Positions 42,973 through 52,980 of a stretch of 64,000 nucleotides of DNA are shown piece by piece. The stretch spans positions 372,001 through 436,000 of the forward strand of contig JBEWZL010000238.1 of the NCBI GenBank assembly GCA_045837725.1, given 5' to 3'. Position 1 is the first letter of the stretch, and the number at the start of each line of letters is the position of its first letter. A program made the position numbers and the translations under genes. The stretch is from Vermamoeba vermiformis. Lineage: Eukaryota; Tubulinea; Echinamoebida. Below the pieces are notes generated by a model. The model was not told the DNA's origin. It ran no database searches and worked only from the letters and a program-made list of their open reading frames with translations.

Positions 42973-45787
42973 TCAAATCTTCTGAAGATTATAAGGACTG
43001 AGCAATTGCTTCTTGCCAATGCTGTTCAACACAAATATTTCCAAGTTGTTTGGTCGTTTCCACTCAACTTCACTGAGGGCTGGCTTTGAAGTGTCTTTTG
43101 AGTTTTTCATGTCAGTAGTGATTATTTGCACAGCATATTCGTGTGTCAGATAGCTGCTTTGCTCCAAACTGTACTTTCCTCCAACAACAACAAGCACAAC
43201 ATGACTAACAACTTTGTCAGCTTGAGGGTTTGTCAGCAGCTTGCAATCAAAGCATTTGTATGCCTCAGTAGCAATGTCATTGATTGTATAGTTTGCAACT
43301 CCTCCAGATTTAAACTTAAACACTATCAGGATGAGCTTCTCTTTGTTGTTTGAATCTTCAACAACAAGATAGAAGTCTCCACTGCTTGATCTGGGAGGCA
43401 GTGGTGCATAGATGCCTGGCTTCAGTAGTTGAATGAGATCATGCCAGTTGCTTGTTGTAAACTTGGGCAAGCAGCACACCTCACCTTGGGCAAAGTTTAC
43501 GTGGATATTAGGCACCTTTGAATGTTTCAGGTATGGAAATAATGTGTGGAGATCGTGCATGGGTTCTAACTTGCGGGGACCACTGCCAAGTCTGTACTGC
43601 AAACATTTTGCACCAATCATTTCTAGCCAGTCTGCAGCTGCACGGAATATATTGTTTGATTGCAGTTCATTTGTGATGTGTTCAAACAGCTCTGTGATTT
43701 TCTTTCCAATGTGCTCAGATGCAATTGCTTTTGCTACCAGTGGGGGCATTATGATGTACACTGGATCTTTTGAATTATCTATTGGTCGATCAGAGATGTC
43801 TTCGCTAGCAAGCTATCAATTTTATTAATAGGTATGCCATTTCATTTGTACAACTTACTGATTGTGGAGTCTTTGCTGTGTAGAGACCAAGCTGCCAGAT
43901 GATCTTCAAGACTGGAACATTGTTCAGATTGAACACTGATGAGGAGGCACAATCTTGTTCTGAATAGGGGATCTCTAGCATACTATCAAAGACCATTTGA
44001 ATGTACATCTTCTTAGTTTCTTCTGAGCACTCTTTGAATGAAGACAACTCACACTCTCCTCTTTCAGGGGTGTTGATGTAGTTATATAACTCTGCAAAAA
44101 GACTTGCATGATCAATGGTCTTAACAACTCCAAGCTCCTTCAAATAATCAATGGACCATGTTACAAAGCGAGGAACACCTGCTGTCACTCTGAACAGTGC
44201 ATCTGCCACTTGATCAATGTCAACTTCTAGTTTGAGTTTGTTGGCTTCAACCTGCTTCTGCAAAAGATTCTTGATGTTGGATTTGTAGAGTCGATCAAAA
44301 AAAAAGTGCTTTGTAATGCTTGGAGAGGCAAATTGAAATTGCTTTCCCAAATAGAACAAATGAGGAGATCTTCCTGAACAATAGATAAATCCAAGTTGAT
44401 GCAGAGGATGAATCAAAGTCCAGAAGTCAAGATATCTTTGAATTTTTTCTGGGTCAAGCTCAAAGCTGATCTTTTCAACCTGTATACAGTGTTAGAAACC
44501 ATTATTTAAGTTTGGAATTACTTACTGGCTTTTTGGGATTGACTCTGTCAATTTCATCAAAGTGAAATAAGAATGGCTTCCTGCCTAATTTTTCCCAGAA
44601 CCAACCAGCAATCTCTGAAACATGTGTGGTTTCTATCTCAACGTTGTTCCAATATTTCTGGGCTTCATGAAAGATGCTTTCTGGACTTTGGTACAAAAAT
44701 TGCTTTAACATGAAGCTTTTGAAGTTTGTTTTTGAGAATTCTCCTTCAATCCTGTCCAAATTGAACCCAAAATAATGTGCTGAAAGAAAGTGATCCAAAT
44801 CCTTTTGGTTGAATTTCTGCAATAATTTTTCTCTATTTTTTGCAGCTGCTTTAAGCAAATAATATCCAAACCACGTCTTGCCGGATCCCAACATTTGTGA
44901 GGCAATTGCAAGCTGAATTTTCTTATTATTAGGTACTAGTGAGTTTGCTTCTTTCCAATTTGATACGGACAATCGAATAAACTCGACTAATTCCTTCTCT
45001 CGATTTTCAAATGCGTAATCGCCTGGGGGAGTAGGTGGAACATAATTTACAACTCGAACTGTGATTGAATGAAAGCAATTAGAAATGTAACATTTCCAAA
45101 ATTGGTAATTCTTACATCGTCGGACATTAGGTCTGTCTTCAAGATCTGCTTCGTTTGCCGTTCGTTTCGCTATTCATATACGCTCGTAAAATGATAACGA
45201 AATTCGAAAAATTTAAACTCACCTCGCAGTCTAGTTATATGATCCCATAGAATTAGAGCATCGCCTGTTTTAAAGAACTCTTTAAGCTCGTCCAATGATG
45301 GCATCGCTTGGATCGCTGCACCCGAAATACCGTTTTCGATGATCTTGGCGGATTGTTCGAAAGATATACGATACTTTTTTCTTGCCCACGCGGCGACTTG
45401 CTTCTCGTGCCACGTTCTCGGTGGTAGCTCGATCTCGTCGAAACTTTCTCTATTTGCCCATGCGTCCGCTTGTTCTATTGACCAGTCGCAGATGTTCCCA
45501 TCGCCTAGCTTATTAGAGTCTTGGGTATCATCTAATAATGGTTAATTATTTGTCTTGGCAAGCGAATGTAGAAAGATCAAAATTTCGAATCTAAATTTGT
45601 GGCTCCCAATAATTTATTTTTGTGCACAAATATTTTATAATTTCGAAGCAGTTCATAAGAAAAGAAAAAAAAAAAGATTGTTTAAAGAAAAAATCGAATA
45701 CAATTTTGAACAGGCGTTCTTATTACCTGTAGCGGTCCTAATTGATTCAATATTATCCGACGCACCAAGAGAACCAATGGTATTCAT
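42973..45787 (-). CDS. Crinkler/RHS-like protein: P-loop NTPase plus predicted REase-type domain
   Basis: The start at 45787 (MNTIGSLGASDNIESIRTAT) splices in phase into a SAM-like helical module: 'WSIEQADAWANRESF', 'LPPRTWHEKQVAAWARKKYR', 'AMPSLDELKEFFKTGDALIL'. The NTPase follows, with Walker A-like 'QMLGSGKTWFGYYLLKAA', Walker B 'KPFLFHFDEIDRVNPKKP' and 'GFIYCSGRSPHLFYLGK'. The last exon contains 'GDFYLVVEDSNNKEKLILIV' followed by 'FKFKSGGVANY' (an E...K-x-K arrangement as in REase-superfamily nucleases) and ends at YNLQKI. This is the architecture of Crinkler and retrotransposon-hot-spot proteins, a lineage thought to come from selfish elements and used as effectors or in conflict within eukaryotes. 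Codon use differs from neighbours (few GATC/CGGATC words, many TTTG/CTTT), suggesting a separate origin. The frame looks whole. Confidence 0.65.
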
Positions 45788-46042
45788 TTTGAGGGAGTGG
45801 AGGAACATAAACGTGCATGGCTTGACGAGTAACGAATAGGTTGCAAAAATCACTCGATCGGCGCGAACCAATTAAGTTAGGCATAACGGGTCTTCAGGTG
45901 CCATGCAAATGACATGAATACATATTATCCCATATTTGTGTTATCCGCGGCTTTGATTGAAGCTACACAAACAATTTTCATTAATTTAGATTTTTGTTTT
46001 ACGCAACGCTGAAGCACATAAGTATAAATCGTCTAATTTAAT
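45788..46042. promoter_or_regulatory. Divergent promoter, Crinkler-like / Fyv7-like genes
   Basis: This 255-bp gap holds ATGCAAAT (octamer-like) at about 45904 and TCGGCGCGAA (E2F-like half) at about 45860. A TATAAAT box at 46024-46030 lies 13 bp before the Fyv7-like start. Assignments are by eye. Confidence 0.4.
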
Positions 46043-47308
46043 ATGGATAGACGTGTTAATAAATCCTCGCCTGGATCTTACAAAAGAGCTCAAGCAGAGT
46101 CGGCGTTGAAGATCGATCAGTTTGCTAAATCCCGAAAATACACCCCAATAAGTGCGTAAAATTTTGAAAATATTATAGCGATGGTATTAATAATTTACAT
46201 ACAGAAAAAAAGCTTATTGGAGCTCAAGAGAAAAAAGTTGTAAATTATTACCAGCAAGTTCAGCAACAAGAAAAATCCAAGCAACGAAAACAAAAGAGAC
46301 CTGTTGTAGAAAAAGAAGAAATTAGCGGCGCTGACGAGGTAAAATATTTAATTAAATGTCACAAACAAAGTTGCAATTTTTCGTTCGATCGGATTTCTCG
46401 ATCGCGATCTGGCTTGCTTTTATTCGCGATTTTGGCCGCATTAACTTATAGCGTGCTTACAATATTTCGCAGGCGTCCGTTTCAGAAAGCGAATCAAATG
46501 TGCAACAAAATGAACCCGAGATCAAGATCTGGCGCAAAGAAGATCTGCATTACGACGAAGTAGAACAAAAAGAAGCTGAATTAAAGCGACTTAAACGACA
46601 GAAATATAAAGAGGTACGTATTTTAGATAATAAGGTTGATCACAAAGTAATAACGTAAACGTCGATCGGATTTGCTGCATCTACCTAATTTTCTTTCGAT
46701 AAACCATTATTTTAATATAATGACTATAAATATATTATTAGAATAAGAAAAAGCGAGCACGTGGCAGCGATGAAGCGAGTGCTAGTCAAGACGATGACAA
46801 TCAACGCGATAAAAAACGAAGAAAGATTGATAGCGTGATTCAAGGCGTGCAAGACTTTAGCAGCGGTGATAATAAGGTCAATATTATAGGCGATCCGTTC
46901 CAAGGCGGATCTGGATCACGAGATGTGGACGATGACAGTTTTTCAGAACGCGAAGCGAATACGAATAATTCTAATAATAAGCATAATTTAAATAATACTC
47001 CTAGCCCAAAGAAATTCGCAGAAAATAATAACGGAAATAATAATCAAAATAAGAAAAAAGAGAAAAAAATTAGTATTCGTGGCGTTGACAGATCCAACCC
47101 GTATTATAAAGCTATGGTCGAATTTGAACGCAAGAGACTCGAGCAAGAAGAAAAAGAGAAGCAAATTCGCGTGGCTAAGCACGAGAAGCAGATCGCATCC
47201 AAGCAACGTAACAAAAAGAAACATCAATCCTTCCAACAAACGCAACGGGGTCAACCTTTGATGAAGAACAAAATTAATGCCTTGTTGGATAAAATAGGAC
47301 ACAAATAA
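46043..47308 (+). CDS. Fyv7/CCDC59-like rRNA-processing protein
   Basis: Very basic, lysine-rich nuclear protein in four exons. It opens with 'MDRRVNKSSPGSYKRAQAES', has 'IKIWRKEDLHYDEVEQKEAE' and 'KRLKRQKYKENKKKRARG' in the middle, and an Asn-rich low-complexity stretch. The last part reads 'NPYYKAMVEFERKRLEQEEK' and ends 'QRGQPLMKNKINALLDKIGHK'. The terminal G-Q-P-x-M-x-x-x-I-x-x-L-L-x-K-I signature, preceded by a Lys/Glu-rich helix, is the hallmark of the yeast Fyv7 / human CCDC59 (TAP26) family. That family acts in small-subunit rRNA processing in the nucleolus. The family is weakly conserved, so this is a fair but not certain call. The two larger introns both carry CGATCGGATTT. Confidence 0.6.
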
Positions 47309-47607
47309 TAAAATTTCTTTCTGTTTTGCCTGTCCAGCTGATCCTTAAATTCGTACCTGTCAATCCGGTCGACAAAGCGGCGCAAGACAACGTCATCCTA
47401 GAAGTTATGAAAACAATTAATACCTATTTATTGGCCATATGTTTGCCAAACTTACGGTGTAGTAAAGTATGACGAGGGATGACTATCGCACATCTACGTG
47501 ACAGTCTCAATGAGCGATTTCAAAATGGTTTTCCGAGTGCTAATTTTCGAGGAAAAATTGGTTTAGTTTATACGTCCAAAAGCTACAAGAGTTAACCGTT
47601 CGTTTTT
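47309..47607. other. Convergent intergenic, 299 bp, open on both strands
   Basis: Between the Fyv7-like stop and the ABC gene stop. On the minus strand a GTAAGT donor (about 47461) and a TTCTAG acceptor (about 47400) bracket a possible intron, with open frame on both sides (e.g. LRRFVDRIDRYEFKDQLDRQ). The plus strand is also open. No family recognised; a tiny gene or antisense transcript is possible. Confidence 0.25.
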
Positions 47608-49652
47608 TTACAAGTGAAGTTTTTCGATCTGCTCTTCAATCTCTTGTTCTTCTTCAACATCTTTTTCGACGGTCGTAGTATGTTGTTCGTTAATGAATTT
47701 GATGTATTGATCGTAAATCAATTTGGTTTGACGAATATTGACCGCTTGTTTCACGAACTTGCCGTCTGCAATGTACAAAATGCGATCCGCGTAACATTCA
47801 ACATCGGGGTTGTGCGATACCTAATAATAAGCAATATTAAACAATAATGATATTATTATTATAGAAATCTAAGAGTTTTGTAGCGGATCCGCATAGACTA
47901 TTTTTTTGGATCCAAATATGGATCTGCGTTGAAATTTTGCAATATTTGCTAGTTTGTTCGATAGTTGGTGAAAAATTGTTACGTACCATGATACACGTAG
48001 TCTTGTGTTTGTTATTGATGTCTAAGAGCAGATCCATCACTTCAATGGTGTTCTTTGTATCCAAATCTCCCGTCGGTTCATCGAGCAACAACAGCTCTGG
48101 TTCATTTGCCAGGGCTCGTGCAATAGTGCTGCAAATATCATATTTTGTTAATATCAATTCATTCAACAGAACAATAATAACGCATGCCAGCCATGAGCGT
48201 TTTTAATTCTTGCTTTCTTATTAATGATGATTGGTCACGATTTATCTTAATGCCAAATAAGGAAATATTTTCAGTACTTACACTCTTTGCTGTTCACCAC
48301 CAGATAATTCACTCGGCAAATGGTTCATGCGATCCTGAAGACCGACCACTAAAAAAGTCAATAAGTAACAAAACTCATATAGTGATAGTCTATATTATTA
48401 ATAATATTATTATTCTTTTACTTACGTTTCAATAAATGAGCAGCGCGCTGTTTAATTTCCTTTTCGGACATTTTGCCCAAAATAATCATCGGCAGTTCAA
48501 CATTTTCAAACGCGGACATTGTAGCCAGCAAGTTGAATGTTTGAAACACGAAACCTAGTCAATATAAACCTTCTATTAGTATCGCCACTATAAATCAAAA
48601 CTGGATCTACTTCCAGTTAAGTGCACTTCGTAAAATAGAGAAATTTTTTTTTTTTTTGCGAGCACGCCGTTTGCTTGAGCCATATATGGCAATAAAAATA
48701 TTATTTGAGTGGTTTGCGTACCAATCTTTTCCAATCGGAGCTGTGACAAGTACGCGTCGGATGAATGCACATCGACTGGTTGACCGAGAATTTCAACCGT
48801 GCCTGATGTAGCCTTGTCGATGGTACCGAGAATGTTCAATAGTGTAGTCTTGCCTCCTCCTGAAGGACCGCGTAACATGACGAATTCTCCTCTGTAAGAC
48901 AAAGATTAGTGGCCTGAAAGTAGATCGGATCCGTCCAAGAAAATTTTTTGCTTTTTATCGCTAACAGCACCGTTATATTTTTGATGTTGATATTAATAAT
49001 ATTTTACATTTTACTATTGTATTAGAATAAGTATGACAGATTATGTGTCATACTTAAAATTAGATCCTCTTTAGCAACGATCGAAAGCAAAGTATTATAG
49101 CACCCTTTCTTATAAATAAATAAATTGAGGGAAATTTGATAATTTAATACTAAGGCTGCGTAAAGAACGGAGCGGAAATGTGATCGGAAAATTACCTTCG
49201 GATGGGATAAAATTCGCTGCCTGGATAAACATGAATGTCTTCTAAGGCTGTAACGGACTCTTCTCTGCCAGATAATTCGTAGACTAATAAAATTAAAAAT
49301 AAATAACGGTAAGAAATTAATTTTAGATATTTTATCCAATTTTTCGTAAAACCTCCAAGCAGTAGTGGTAAAATTACTACGAAAGTTAATATAATATTTT
49401 ATTGGTATTTTATTATTTGGTTTTTATTTGAATAAAATGAATGATTGAAGATCGCGAAAATTAGAAAATCGGATCTCGCTTTCTTTTTGAGTGATCATTA
49501 ATATTACCTTTTTGCACGTGCTTAAGTGTGACCACTATTTCATTATCTAATTTTTTAGCTGTTGGCAAGTCTGGGAACTCCCAATCTGCTGGTATTTCAT
49601 CGTCTTCATAATGCTCGACGACGTTATTCATCTTCTTGAATCGTTTGTCCAT
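47608..49652 (-). CDS. Solo LolD/MacB-type ABC ATPase
   Basis: A soluble nucleotide-binding domain without membrane spans, split by six or so introns. From the start at 49652 the leader is acidic ([20 protein letters not shown]). The ABC core has Walker A '[15 protein letters not shown]', Q-loop '[20 protein letters not shown]', signature 'LSGGEQQRV', Walker B '[15 protein letters not shown]' and H-loop 'MVSHNPDV'. The 'G-x-x-D-x-x-T-S-G' region ([18 protein letters not shown]) and 'FNLL..S..NVELP' are typical of the bacterial LolD/MacB/FtsE group rather than the usual eukaryotic A-G families. The C-terminus is a Glu-rich helix ending EQIEKLHL. Solo LolD-like ATPases exist in several protists. 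The partner permease is not in this window. The order of all motifs is complete, so it should bind and hydrolyse ATP. Confidence 0.85.
49028..49056. repeat. Perfect 11-bp intronic hairpin TAAGTATGACA / TGTCATACTTA
   Basis: Arms at 49028-49038 and 49046-49056 with a 7-nt loop, in an intron of the ABC gene. The inner ends are TGACA and TGTCA, the same half-sites as the 12-bp palindromes elsewhere. Confidence 0.6.
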
Positions 49653-49945
49653 ATTTTAATACAATAATAAATATATAGCTCTATATACAATAATATTACA
49701 AGGTGTGTGGTGTACGCAACGTCCACAAGTCAAAATAAAAAGTCGGTCTGAATTTACTCTTTTAGGCATTGCAGTCGAAAGTTTCATAAAGCCATACTAC
49801 AATCAGTAGAATATTATACATTTATGAATGTTAAGTGTACATGAAAGTTCGGAGTGGAACCGAATCTGATCGGTAAGTCTGATCCACATCCGTTTGTATG
49901 TTACAAATTTACAAATTACACATATTTACATAATTAAGCAAGTTA

Positions 49946-51312
49946 TTACCATACTGATAGTAATACGGTAGCTTCCGCGATCATACCAGTGATGAGCAAG
50001 TGACGCGGCGGAATGATACTTACTGCGCTTGCCACGACGAAGTAAAGAGCGCCAAACATGGAGAACATTGGATAATAGGCGCACAGTACTAAGAACCAGA
50101 ACAAGGGCTTTGAATCGCTCTTGAAGCCAGCGCTCTTGAACATGCATTGATTCAAGAACCAGACGATGAGCCACGCCATACCAACCGTGCCGCTGACCGC
50201 CAAAAGCTTTTCGAGGCCTTCAGATAGTACGAGGGCCGTGAAGCCGATGCATGCTTTAACTGGCATGAGATGCCAGATCTTCAAGCGTGCTTCGAAGAAC
50301 GAATAGACGAAGAGCATGAAGCTGATTAAGAATTGTTCTTTGTAGGTCCAAAGTCGAGCAGGTGCCCAGGCTTCGTTGAAAATATTTCCAAATGAAAATT
50401 CATCACCTGCTAAGATAAACGTTAGTTCTTGTGCGTCGCGTACTGGCGCAAAATTTGACCGTCAAATTTCAACGATAAATTTTTGGCTGTCAAAATCTTA
50501 GGATGTTGCTACTAATAGCTTAAAAATCGAAGTTTCAGTACTTACTCTGTCCGCTAGTGATGAGAGTCGCAAACAGTTGAAACAAAGGTAGATGCAGGAT
50601 CAGCAAGGCAGCAACCACCGCTTGCCTGGCGTGTTTGACGGATTTGAAGTCAATGGCGTGCAATAATGGTCCTCGATGAGCCACAAAAAATCGATCGAAC
50701 CAAGCAGGAGTAAATAGGGCATTATGAATGAACTTGATTGGCAAGAACGGATCTTGAATGAGAGATTGAGTCTTCCAAAGTTGAAACCAAGGCAGTCCAT
50801 AGGTCTTGGGCGATAGTATGTCCAATGACGACGTCATTTTAGACGAAAATTCAGTTGCGCGTGGCAAGATCAGGAAATAATGCAATTTGGAGGACAATCC
50901 ATCCATCGGATCACAGTAAGATTGCGATTGTTTTAAAAGTCCGTCTAGCCTTTGCTTCCATAATTTTTCTGCATACGAATGGCACGACTTGCTGGCTTGG
51001 GAAAAACTAAGCAGATCGTCGTTCGAAAGTAGTCTCATTATTTCGTGCACCATATCGCTTGGTAACGTTCGTTCTTTTTTGCCAAATTTTTGGATCATAT
51101 TTTGTTTTTGTTTGAAGACGGCCAGCCTGAAAACCAAAATTAGAATTAATCAGATGAGGCTAAATTTAAAATTTCAGATTTTATCAAGAAATAATATTAT
51201 TAATGCCACCAATTATTTTTCATAGTTGACTCTACCTTTTGCCAGTCTTGATCTCGAATAAAAACACGGAGAACAGGAACGCAATCCAAAGCATAATCGT
51301 AAGTCCAACCAT
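49946..51312 (-). CDS. Membrane-anchored F-box protein
   Basis: Three exons join in phase (start 51312; 'EIKTGK' to 'RLAVFKQKQ'; 'LITSGQ' to 'GDEFSFGNIF'). An N-terminal hydrophobic helix (VGLTIMLWIAFLFSVFLFEI) is followed by an F-box: 'ERTLPSDMVHEIMRLLSNDD' and 'LLSFSQASKSCHSYAEKLWK'. The rest carries several hydrophobic segments: 'VVAALLILHLPLFQLFATLI', 'EQFLISFMLFVYSFFEARLK', 'WFLVLCAYYPMFSMFGALYF'. F-boxes normally recruit Skp1-Cul1 ubiquitin ligases in the cytosol; a polytopic F-box protein would place such a ligase at a membrane, perhaps for ER or endosomal quality control. The target is unknown. The second intron holds AAATTTGAC-C-GTCAAATTT (50451-50469). Confidence 0.7.
50451..50469. 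promoter_or_regulatory. Back-to-back W-box inverted repeat in intron
   Basis: AAATTTGAC-C-GTCAAATTT, perfect 9-bp arms round one base, in an intron of the F-box membrane gene. The centre TTGACCGTCAA is two TTGAC cores head to head. Confidence 0.45.
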
Positions 51313-51727
51313 TGTGAAGGCTGCTGATTATTTACTGGAAAATTGGCACTTCTAAAATATGGAGATAATATTAGAACCGTTTATGTAAGTAAAGTTAACT
51401 TGTGGAATAATTTCAAGCTAGTCTAGATTCGATCTAGACTCCCCTCTGAAAACTTTTCAATTGACTTACGTTGAGGGCTACCAGAAGATTCTGTTCTTAT
51501 TAACGCTTTGGTGTTAATATTTTTGATGGTAAATTTAGCACTGTTGTTGTTGACTGAATTGAGCTATTTATCGAAACGCAAACTGTACACAAGATTGAAT
51601 TTTCAATGAGATACAACAAATTAAGATTAGATCTTTAGCTGATCTTTGCATTCAAACATTTGAATGGCGATATAATAAAACATTATAATTACATTGCTGG
51701 CAAGATCTTACATTACTCGATCTGACT
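51313..51727. promoter_or_regulatory. Intergenic 415 bp with AGTCTAGAT/ATCTAGACT inverted repeat
   Basis: Upstream of the F-box membrane gene and downstream of the ankyrin gene. The perfect 9-bp inverted repeat round TCG (51420-51440) lies 108 bp before the F-box start codon and may be an operator-like site or a transcript hairpin. Nothing else is recognised. Confidence 0.45.
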
Positions 51728-52785
51728 TTAGTCGATGTCCAAGCTGGCCATGGAAGATGAAACAGGTTGATTGGCATTGACATTGTTGTTACGGTCGACG
51801 AAGTAATTGAAGACGTTATTAGTTGCGCTTTTCGCTTGACCACATCCATTTTGTAGCGCGTACTGGAGGCAATCATCGTGACCTTGGCAACGTGCGTATT
51901 CCAAAGTATAAGAATCCCAAGGGCACCCGCTCTCGTGCGCGTATTTTAATATGTTTAAGTAGCCTGCGTCAGCTGCACCGCTGCAAGTAGATGCGTTCCA
52001 TGGACATCCGTTCTCGTGCGCGTACTTCAAGCAGGCCAATTCGCCATTGCTAGCTGCATGGAAACAAGTCTGTTCGTCCCAAGGGCACCCATGTTCGTGC
52101 GCGTACTTCAGAATTTCGAGTTGTCCACTAGATGCAGCTGCTTCAGAAGTTTCTCGGCCCCAAGGACAGCCGTGCTCGTGCGCGTAAATTAAGCATTGTA
52201 ATTGCCCTGCAAACGCAGTGTATTTGCACGTCTCTTCCGTCCATTTCAAGCTTCCAGTCTCGTGAACATACTTCATGCAAGATAAATAACCATTTAAGGC
52301 AAAGTACTCCATCACGTTGAATCCACTGAATTTATCCATTTTTCTTCGCTTTTTGAATTCTTTGCAGGTAATATAGAGCTGTTTTGACACCAAGGGCAAG
52401 AAGGTGAGCGTCACTTGAAGGAAAGCTTCGCCGAACCAGACGTCATCCACCACATCCGGTAGTAACTCGAGAATACGCATCCAAACGTCACTAGGAACTA
52501 ACGTTGATACACTTCTGTCCTACAAAAACAATAGAGTCAGATTTAACAATGGACAAAGGAATGAGAGAAGTTTTAGGATCCTCGTAAAAAAAGCAGCGCT
52601 TGCAATAAATAGGTCATAAATTTTTTTTGTGATTTTAAAAATCCTCATTCTCAATTTATAGCTTTTTAAAAGAAGCGGAACGGATGCGATCGGTAATCAC
52701 GAGAATTTACGCTTCATACTTCGCAAATATTATTATACAAATAGTCATTATAAAGACTTACCCCTATTTGTTCCTCATCAGCCAT
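51728..52785 (-). CDS. Amoeba-type ankyrin-repeat protein with F-box-like N-terminus
   Basis: Two exons: a short leader (MADEEQIG, from 52785) splices in phase to 'DRSVSTLVPSDVWMRILELL'. The N-terminal segment 'SDVWMRILELLPDVVDDVWF' and 'LPLVSKQLYITCKEFKKRR' has the P-x-D-x-W-x-x-I-x-x-x-L ... L-x-x-V-S-K-x-L spacing of an F-box. Six or so divergent ankyrin units follow, each about 27 residues, with the core 'LKYAHEHGCPWDEQTC', 'LKYAHENGCPWNASTC' and 'LKYAHESGCPWDSYTL'. This CPW form is common in free-living amoebae and their giant viruses. It probably serves as a substrate adaptor for a ubiquitin ligase; the substrate is unknown. The frame is intact and of ordinary composition. Confidence 0.8.
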
Positions 52786-52980
52786 TGTTTCTGTGTTGCG
52801 AGTCTGTTGTGAATTAAAATATCGTTGGCGATTTTCATTATGCTAGGATCCAAATTAGGCAAGTCGCGCGACCGGTTGATACCGGTTGACCCTTACCAAC
52901 ATAAATAAACAATCGGAAAAATTTATTTACAAAGTTTAACTCAAACAACATCGCTAATTTACATTAAGAAAGCGTGAAGT
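52786..52980. other. Gap between ankyrin and Dicer genes
   Basis: 195 bp that hold the ankyrin-gene promoter and the Dicer 3' end. A CArG-like CCAAATTAGG lies at 52850-52859. Confidence 0.35.

Noticed and set aside
51728-52785. Ankyrin gene as a virus-derived insertion
   Set aside because: The CPW-type ankyrin form is shared with giant viruses, but the gene has a phase-correct intron, a cellular-looking F-box-like start and normal composition, so a host gene is simpler.
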